From NCBI GenBank assembly GCA_000733355.1, contig JNVV01000056.1, positions 89,460-153,459 of the forward strand: a DNA stretch of 64,000 bases, in the 5' to 3' direction. The position numbers were made by a program, and so were the translations under genes. The DNA is from Falciphora oryzae (taxonomy: Eukaryota; Ascomycota; Sordariomycetes; Magnaporthales; Magnaporthaceae). The notes beneath the pieces were generated by a model, which searched no databases, was not told where the DNA came from, and saw only the letters and a list, made by a program, of their open reading frames with translations. This document shows, piece by piece, positions 56,936-64,000 of the stretch (the stretch's first letter is position 1; each line of letters starts with the position of its first letter).

Positions 56936-57251
56936 CCGAGGTTCCTATCAGCGTGGTCGAACTGCAAATTGGGCACCGTGCCCGCTCCTTGTCCATCCCA
57001 GGCCGTCATCCGATGAAGCCCAAAGGGAAAAGAGGCGGGATCAAGCACCGAAAGGAGACGGTCAATGGGAAAAACCACGAACAGACCAGAAAATACTAGC
57101 TGCCTGAAAACACGGCCAACGGACTTCGCTCAGCCACTGACGATGACCTGTCCATCTTGGACAAATCCCACGCGAGGGAGCCGGCCGGGTTCGTCACCAA
57201 CGCCGAGCCTCTCCCACCATGTCTTTCTTCCTGTCTCTCTTTCACAGACAC

Positions 57252-57273
57252 CCGCCGCCGCCGCCGCCGCCGC
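57252..57273. repeat. (CCG)n run
   Basis: About seven CCG units in intergenic sequence, between the J-domain and INCENP-like genes. Confidence 0.85.
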
Positions 57274-58366
57274 GCGCCGGGCTGGAGAAATAACTCACCC
57301 TGATATGCAGCGCCAATGAAACCGATGGTTCGCTCGGGATCCGACAAGGAACCAGCCACCAGCCGAAAAAGCAAAGTGCCCGGAAACCGAACCGGCACTC
57401 TAACATCCCATTGCCAATCAAAACACGCATGGGAGCCTTCGATGGGGGACATGCGAGCAAGTCAAAAAAGAAAAGAAAGCTGCCTCGCCCTAAAATCCGC
57501 AAGCCCACCAGGGCACCACCCAAAGACCAACCGCCTCCCGCGCCTGACGTCCCTCGTGACAAGCCGCTGCAGCCCGCCCGTTGACGACCGCAGCTGATGA
57601 CGCCCCACCGCCGCCTCCGCAGGGCTCAGCCAAGGACGGCAGCAAAATACAAAAAAAAAAAAAAAGTCAGCTCGCACACCTGCGGAGGCCGGCTTTCGTG
57701 CGTCTGCCTGCTTTTGGCACACGCCCTTGTTCTCGTGCGTGTCATCCACAAACCCCTCCCCCCTTCCCTCCTGTTTTTTATGAGGCTGGAGCGCGGGATG
57801 GATGGGGAGCACTAGATAGGTTCCGCATCCTGGTTGGGTACTAGCACGGCGATGCTGAGCATCCATCCCACATCCCACCACCTCAGCAGCCACCACCTCC
57901 CGAAGTCCACCAACATGTAGCGAACCAGCCCGCGGGGGGCCGGTGACTCAAATGTCATCCGCAAGAGGTCTCCGCAGCAGTCAGATGATGGCGATGATGA
58001 GGAAGCGCATTGAGCGTTTTGAGAAGTAGAGTAGCCAACACGATAGATCATGCTTTGGTTCTTGTACCTGTTCGTCATGTTCGCGCCTCCTAGTACGGTC
58101 TAGAGAACCGAGGCGATGCTGAGATATAATTCCGAGAGGACCGACAAACAATAAGAGAGACAAAAGGGGCCCAACAACCAAGTTGCGACCCCTTTTGTAG
58201 ACAACAATGCGAGACTAACAAGAGTGGAAACCCAACCAAGTATAATAATAATAAAACCCAACCACAAACTCCTCATAAAAACCCAATGTCATGATGGTGC
58301 CACTCCCCGTAAAGAAAAACAAATGCATACTCCAAGAAGCGGACCAGCTGCACCCCAGTAATCTTT

Positions 58367-61300
58367 TCACAGCGTCTCCTTGCTGAGCTCGTACGACCAA
58401 CCGCCCTCGCGCCGGATCTTCTCCCGCGCCGCGAGGTCCTTGCGGATGTCCTCCTCGGTCAGCTTGTCCGCGCCGCTCCAGTTGGCGCTGCTCGTCCGTT
58501 GCCTGAACTTGTGCCACCGCTCCTTGTTGCGGCTGAAAACCTCCTCCATGTTCAGCGGCGCTGGCGGGCCGAAGACGTTCATGGGATCGATCGCCTCCTG
58601 CCGCATCAGAGCCCGCCGCAGATCCGGCGAGTTGACCCAGGGCGCCACTGTCACGTTGTCCTCTTCCTCGTCGCTGTCCTCCTCGTCCGTCTGAATGTCC
58701 GGAAGCTCGATCGCGTCGCCGTTGTTCAGCTGGAACCTCGGTGAAGACAGCGCGGCAGACTTGGCTGCCGACTTTGCGGACTGCCCCGCAGGACGAGCTG
58801 GCGTCTTGTGAGTCGACGGGCCCGCCACAGGGTTCGGGTTCGGCGCAAACGGTATGGTTGCCTTGGAAACCTGTGCCATGTCGAGCGGGTGTGCCGCCTT
58901 GACCTGGTTGTTGTGCTGCGTCGTGACCGTCGTCTTGAACAGATCCCTGGTCGCGCTCTGCGTGATGCTAGTGTAGCCGTTGGGGAAGAGCGCCTTGGTC
59001 GGCAGGTCCTGAAGGAGTAGCTGGTTAGCTGACAGATCAAATGCGAAGCACGAAGGTCTCATGGCTGAACTTACTTTCTTAAAGCCAGCAGACGGACGCA
59101 CGGGCGGTGCCTTCATGTTCGACTGGCTCGTCATCACTCCTCCCATCTCCAGCTCGTCAACGTCAAACTCTTCTGTCAGACGGATGCGCTTCTGCTCCTT
59201 GGGCTGATACGACGGCCCGGCCCTTTGCTGCGAGTTTTGACGAGATCCGTCGTCATCCTGCTGCTGCATCGGCCGCTTCGGCGCCGGCTTGACTGCGCTC
59301 GCAAGGCCTGGGCGCGAGAGCTCGTCCTGCCCGCCGCGCATGACCGTGTCGAGGCGCGATTGCGGGCGAGGGATCGATGCGGGCCCCGCGCCATACTCTG
59401 GTCGGCCGTTTTGCTGCGATCTCTGCGGAGGTGGCGGCGCTCGCGTCTGCTTGGCCTTCTCGATAGCCTGCCTCTGCGCATTCTTCTTGGCCTCAGCCTG
59501 GGCAGCCGCCTGTTTCCGTTCCTCCTCCTTTTGCTTCTCCACCTCCTGGCGTCGCTGGTTCTCCCGTTTCCGCTCGAGCTCCTGCTTGGCTTCGCGCTTC
59601 CGCTCCGCCTCACGCTCCTCCTGCTCTTTCCGCTTAGCCGCCATCTCCAGGGCCTTGGGCCTTCCGGTAGACGAGACAGAGCTCTTCAGGCTTTGCATGG
59701 ACGGCTTGGCTTGCAGAGAAGCCACGCTGGCCTTGGGCTTCAGTTGGTGGGACTGCGGGCCGAGGGTCTCCCCGAGGGTAGCCGCGAGAACGCTGTTAGA
59801 GGGGTGCATCTGGGAGTGCTGGGAGGTCGTGTTAACCCGGATAACGGTGGGAGCCTGTCGTGCCTTGTTCGAGGCCTCCTTGGTTGGCTTGACGGGCCGC
59901 CGTAGCGTCGACTTGGGCTGCACCGCCGACCGCGGAACCGAAGGCGGCGGCATAGAGATGGGTGCATCAGCCATGTCCATATCGTCATCGAGCGCCGCGG
60001 GTCCGGGCGAAGCCTGCCCCTTTGCCTTACGGGGGCTGCTCCTCATTGGCCTGGGCGTCTCCTTAACGGGCGACGGAGGGCGGGCACGGGCTTCCTGATC
60101 CAGCCTCTCCCTCTCCAGCTCCCTCTCTTGCCTCTCCTTCTCCTGCTGCCTTTTCGCGGCCTCTGCCTGCTTCTGCGCGGCGATCGCGCGCTCCTGCTCC
60201 CTCTGCGCTTCGAGCCGACGTTCCCGCGCAGCCGCGGCGGCAGCGGCCCTCTCCTGTTCCCTCTGGGCCTCCAGCTGTCGCTCCATCGTTGCGATCCTCT
60301 CTTGCTCCTTGCTGAAGTACCTGGCCTTCTCCCGCTCCTTGTCGCGGGCCTTCTCGAGCTTGTCCATCTGGTCGGCCATCCGCTGAGCCTCCTTCGCATC
60401 CTTGTCCCTCTGCTTCTGCTCACGCTTCTCCCTCTCCACCGAGGCCCTGGTCTTTCGCGTGACTGTCCTCGTCGGGCTCGCCGGTCTCTGGGGGCTTGCT
60501 GGACGGGCAGCAGACCCTGAGTAGGCAGCAACATGCTGGGAAAGATCCGGATATAGCGCCTCGGGGACTGCGCCAAGCCTCGGCGCAAGGGAATCGACAG
60601 ACGGGCCGGCGTGGTAGCCCAGGCGGGTGCTCGAGGGCGACAGAAGCGAAGACTTGCCCTCGGCGCTAATCGCAGCGCTGCTAGCGAGCAGACCCTTGGA
60701 GCTCTTGAGGATCGATGACAGCTTGTTCTTGACCTGTTTCAAGGGGCTATCCCGGAATGTGCGGGAGGGAGACTTCGGCGTGGCCGAGTTCTCGTCCTCA
60801 GGGACGATGCTCAGTGGGTTCGAGACAGAGATGGACTTCCCATGCCCAGCCGCATCCTGTTCCTCAAGCTCAACACCATCAGACGGCAGGAAAGGCACTG
60901 ATGCGGACTTGGCGTGTCCCATGTTGCTTGCGACATGTGGCCTCTTGGGTGATGCCTCGCGGTTGGCTGGCTGGCGCTGCTTGGGCAGCGTGAACTCAGC
61001 ACCGCTGATAGATTCTTTGCCGGTAAGGCCCTCCATGACGTCGGCCGTATAGCTCTTTGCCATGGCCGGTCGGGGGCTCGAGGCCACAGGAGCCTGCTGC
61101 TTGGCGGCAGGAGGCGCAACCAAACCATCCTCATCTTCCTCCTCGTCATCATCGTCGGGGAAGGCTCCTGGCGTGGCCACCATCGAGTTGACCTTCTTGG
61201 GTGAGGGCGTGTGTGCCTCGTGAACTGGCTGGGAGGACTGTGACGCAGCCGCGGACGGGTTCGCAAAGGACTTGGAGGTGCGGGAGCCGCTGGAATGAGA

Positions 61301-62781
61301 CTTGCCCAGCATGCTGATCCGGTCCTGCAGGCGCTGCGTGTACGTCTTGCTGTGCGCCGCGATCTTAGTGCCGACGTCGGCCGTGTGTTGGGCGGTGGTC
61401 TCATCATCAATGTCCATCTCATCCTGATCATCGTCATTGTCCTCATGCCTAACGTTGCCCAGGCTCTTCCCTCCAGTAGGCCTGTTGTAGTAACTCTGTC
61501 TAGTGTGGTCAAGATGGCTGGTTCGGGACATGCGGGCCCCAATGCTCTTGCCCGTGGCCAAAGGCTCACGAGCAGGCAGCGAGGCAAAGCTCATGCTGCT
61601 CTTCCTAACAACAGGTCGGATGGGGCTCGACCCATCTGAGGGCGACTGATCGTCGGTAGGTTGCGAGGCGACAGTGGGAGCGGGAGCAGATGGTGCCGCA
61701 GCCGCCGCGCCAGGGACAGGTTTTCTCGTGATCATGGGAGATCTTGTGGGCGAGGCCTGCTGAGGAGGCAACCTCTGTGAAGACACGGCCTTTATCGGGG
61801 AGATCCTCACTGGCGACCTCACTGGCGAAGCGGGCTTGGGTGGCTGAATAGGTGACGGTGAGTCGACAACCGGCGATGTCGGGCAGTCCTCTGATGGCGG
61901 CTCGGGCGTAGGCACCCTCGCGGTCTTGGTCTGCTCCTCCTTGGCCGAGTGGAAGGACGCCTCGTGTGTCGGCTGTGTCGGGCTGTGCTCGTCGGCAGGC
62001 GCTGGGAATGCAACATCTTCCATATCAGTGTCCACCGCCTGAACTGCATCAGACTCCGGCACGGGCGCCTCCTGGGTGGGTTCCTCGTGCGCGAGCTCGT
62101 CCAGGTCCATAGCATCCTGGGACTGGCTGCCGTGGTAGCCGGAGTCTGCTAGAGGCAGTTGCGGCGGCAGTTGGTGCTTAGCCGCGGGCCTGGGGCTGGG
62201 CTGGACAGCCTTGGGCGGGCTGGCGCGCGTCGGGCTGGGTGGAGCAGCGAACTGCACATCGCCGGCGACCGCCAGCTTTTGGGGTTGGCCATGACTGGGG
62301 CTCGCGATGGCGAAGGGGTTAGGCGCGCCCTTGGGCGTTGCGGAGAAAATATCGGACAGGGGCTATTCGCGCGGCGTAGTTAGTACGGCGGCACGTCATG
62401 GACGGATGCGTTCTGCTTGGTCCCTTACCGCTCGCGACTCGATAGGATTAGGCTGCTTCCTGGCGGTGCGCGGTGTGCGCCCGCGTAGCTTGCCTGGTGT
62501 TTTGAAGACGTCGACGAAGTTCCTGTTGGCGAAAGGCGCGATTGCCCCGGGTCAGCTAGGGGTCCCCCTTTCCCTGGCGCGCCCGGTGGCAGGGGGGGAA
62601 ACACTGACTGCTGGTTCTCGTCAAAGATGCCAGCCATGTGCTCGTTGAGCCATTCGAACTCGTTCCTGACCGAGTACGTGAACTCCTCGGCCTCGGAACA
62701 GCCAATCTGCACGGCAGACGATCTCTCCTCGGCGATCCAGGCCGCCGACCCGACGGGCTGACGCGGTCCTCGCATCGCCAT
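58367..62781 (-). CDS. INCENP/Sli15-like chromosomal passenger complex subunit
   Basis: Four exons: 62609-62781, 62429-62522, 59075-62362 and 58367-59008; 1398 residues. All introns are 66-86 bp. The last one is a multiple of three (GTAAGTTC..TTCAG), so it reads through in frame and is easy to miss. The N-terminal region (QIGCSEAEEFTYSVRNEFEWLNEHMAGIF) is helical. The middle is disordered with many SPxR and PSP patches, then a long Glu/Arg/Lys-rich helix at about 725-850. The C terminus carries the IN-box (NVTVAPWVNSPDLRRALMRQEAIDPMNVFG) at about 1300-1330, which in this family binds and activates Aurora kinase. The gene product would localise to centromeres and the spindle midzone. Fungal orthologues often have weak sequence identity outside the IN-box. 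Confidence 0.88.
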
Positions 62782-63289
62782 GGCTGCTGGTGGTGCTGGG
62801 CGCGTCTCCTTTCGCCGCGCTCGACGGTGGTGCTAAGATATCGGGAGGAAGGATAGTGCAGTCATGAATGAAGAACAGAATCCAAGAAGAAGAGAAAGCG
62901 TTCCGTAATGAGCTGTCTTGGTTAGTTATTCCGCATGGTAGGTGTTGTGTGGGAAGGCCGCGGTTTTCAAGGACGAGGGCGGGTTGAGGTTCGAGGTTCG
63001 AGGATCCGTCCAATGACTGGCCCACAATCGCTCAATGTAAACAAACGAGAGCTGCGGGCGCACGGACATTCGCGCTGTTTTGAGATGGAGCGCCAAGGCC
63101 GACAGCCGGGGACCCCGCCAGGGAAACTTGCTGGCGAGTCATCAAATCACATGACATGGAAACGCTCTCCTCGTGAGAGACGGGAGTCGTTGACATCAAG
63201 ACGCAGAAAACCGGGCGGGCATTGGATATCGTGCATATGTCGAATGGAGCAGGCGGTACCTGGAGGGAAGATATTTACCATGGAGTAAA

Positions 63290-63530
63290 GGGAACTGTTG
63301 AAATAATCACGGAAAATTGTGAGGGGGTTTTTTGTTAAAATAACTTGACCCGACAATAAAAAATAAAAAAAAAATTGAATATATCTAGTTACCTCGTTTC
63401 CAGTAAGATATTTATTTTGAATAGCCACATTGCCAACATATAAGCGGCTATACACCGGTCATATGTTAAATACAAATACACAAATTTATGTGATTCGTAG
63501 TCAATAGGATTATGTGAATAGCATAGCATT
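63290..63530. other. AT-rich island
   Basis: Markedly richer in A and T (roughly 65-70% by eye) than the surrounding intergenic DNA, with runs such as A9 and many TA steps. It holds no open frame. It may be an old repeat or a RIP-affected remnant. Confidence 0.6.
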
Positions 63531-63654
63531 CAATTTGTCTATTGTTACCCGTTCGCCGTCACTGTCTCTTCAGTCGGGCCTCGTTCACGGCGAAACAAAG
63601 GCACTCCATTGCCTCAATCCATCTCCTGCACCTTTCCCCTCTACTTTTCCATTT

Positions 63655-63725
63655 AATGTGTTTCTTCCTGTTCCTATATCCTTTCTATTCCTATATCCTT
63701 TCCTATTCTTTTATACTTTCCTGTT
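63655..63725. repeat. Pyrimidine-rich degenerate repeat, copy 3
   Basis: Variants of TTCCTATATCC and CCTTTCCTATTC in tandem, almost free of G. It matches the other two copies in composition and in the words TTTCCTAT and CCTATATCC. Confidence 0.6.
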
Positions 63726-64000
63726 CCTGGATCGTATCCGTGCCTACCACCTACCTCATCTTTTCTGGCGGTGGGGTTAGCAGGTGAGAGGTGCCAAGTT
63801 TTTGTTTGTCGTGCACGAGCGAGCCTATGCTATCCACAGCATCACCAACTCACCATCACAACTTCACTGTTACTGCTTCCAGCGTGATGCAATAGCCACT
63901 TCTAATTTCAAAGTCTCGTGGATAGGAACAAGTCCACAAGAAAAAAAAGAACGGGTAAAGCAAAACACCAAGGGGCTTCTATCCCTCTCATCCCCAAACG

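Larger units (their letters stand above)
56114..58366. other. Intergenic, 2.2 kb
   Basis: Contains the leader of the J-domain gene, a pyrimidine-rich stretch (reverse strand) at about 56845-56935, a GCC run at 57252-57273 and the 3' region of the INCENP-like gene. Reading frames here are GC-rich chance frames. No gene seen. Confidence 0.6.
62782..64000. other. Intergenic end of window
   Basis: Includes the leader of the INCENP-like gene, an AT-rich island at about 63290-63530 and a pyrimidine-rich repeat at about 63655-63725. No gene recognised. Features beyond the window edge cannot be judged. Confidence 0.6.

Noticed and set aside
62981..63010. Possible tRNA B box (GGTTCGAGGTTCGAGG) near 62995
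   Set aside because: The repeated TTCGAG words are not followed by a T stem, and no acceptor or anticodon stem can be built around them.

Overview
This is a window of nuclear DNA from a filamentous ascomycete (Pezizomycotina, most likely a Sordariomycete). The evidence is short introns of about 60-110 bp with GT..AG borders in most genes, GC-rich coding sequence, long uncapturable-by-ORF intergenic stretches, and orthologues of fungal genes such as a Zn2Cys6 regulator, Tfg1, Bud13/Cwc26, Nma111, Prs5 and a Sli15/INCENP-like protein. I cannot name the genus from the sequence alone. Splice sites below were read by eye and joined only where the reading frame and family sequence agree.

Left part (1-14.4 kb): one gene, a Zn2Cys6 transcription factor on the minus strand (2200-4581), followed upstream by almost 10 kb in which I find no credible gene, only homopolymer tracts and chance ORFs. 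Middle-left (14.4-25 kb): the NEDD8-activating enzyme regulatory subunit (Ula1/APP-BP1 type) faces away from a HEI10-like RING protein. Next come an orphan coiled-coil protein built on six exact-length heptad units, an assembly gap of 190 N, an intron-containing tRNA-Gln(UUG), an Asteroid/XPG-type protein, and a divergent PRPP synthetase-like Prs5.

Middle (25-44 kb): an OTU-type cysteine protease candidate of 1389 residues, a Cid1/Cid13-type nucleotidyltransferase whose catalytic domain appears to be split by a very long insertion, the TFIIF large subunit (two introns), Bud13, a 4-kb intergenic stretch, and a short conserved-looking protein of unknown function. Right part (44-64 kb): the HtrA-type protease Nma111, a small P-loop protein, a J-domain protein with a long disordered body, an INCENP-like chromosomal passenger subunit (three introns), and a window end containing an AT-rich island and a pyrimidine-rich degenerate repeat.

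The genes are mostly housekeeping and unrelated in pathway: transcription initiation, splicing, RNA tailing, neddylation, meiosis, chromosome segregation, proteostasis and nucleotide synthesis. I see no biosynthetic cluster, no intact transposon, no CRISPR and no clear prokaryotic-style system. The least explained items are the large gene-free interval upstream of the transcription factor, the heptad-repeat orphan beside the gap, the inserted nucleotidyltransferase, and a dispersed pyrimidine-rich repeat seen three times.
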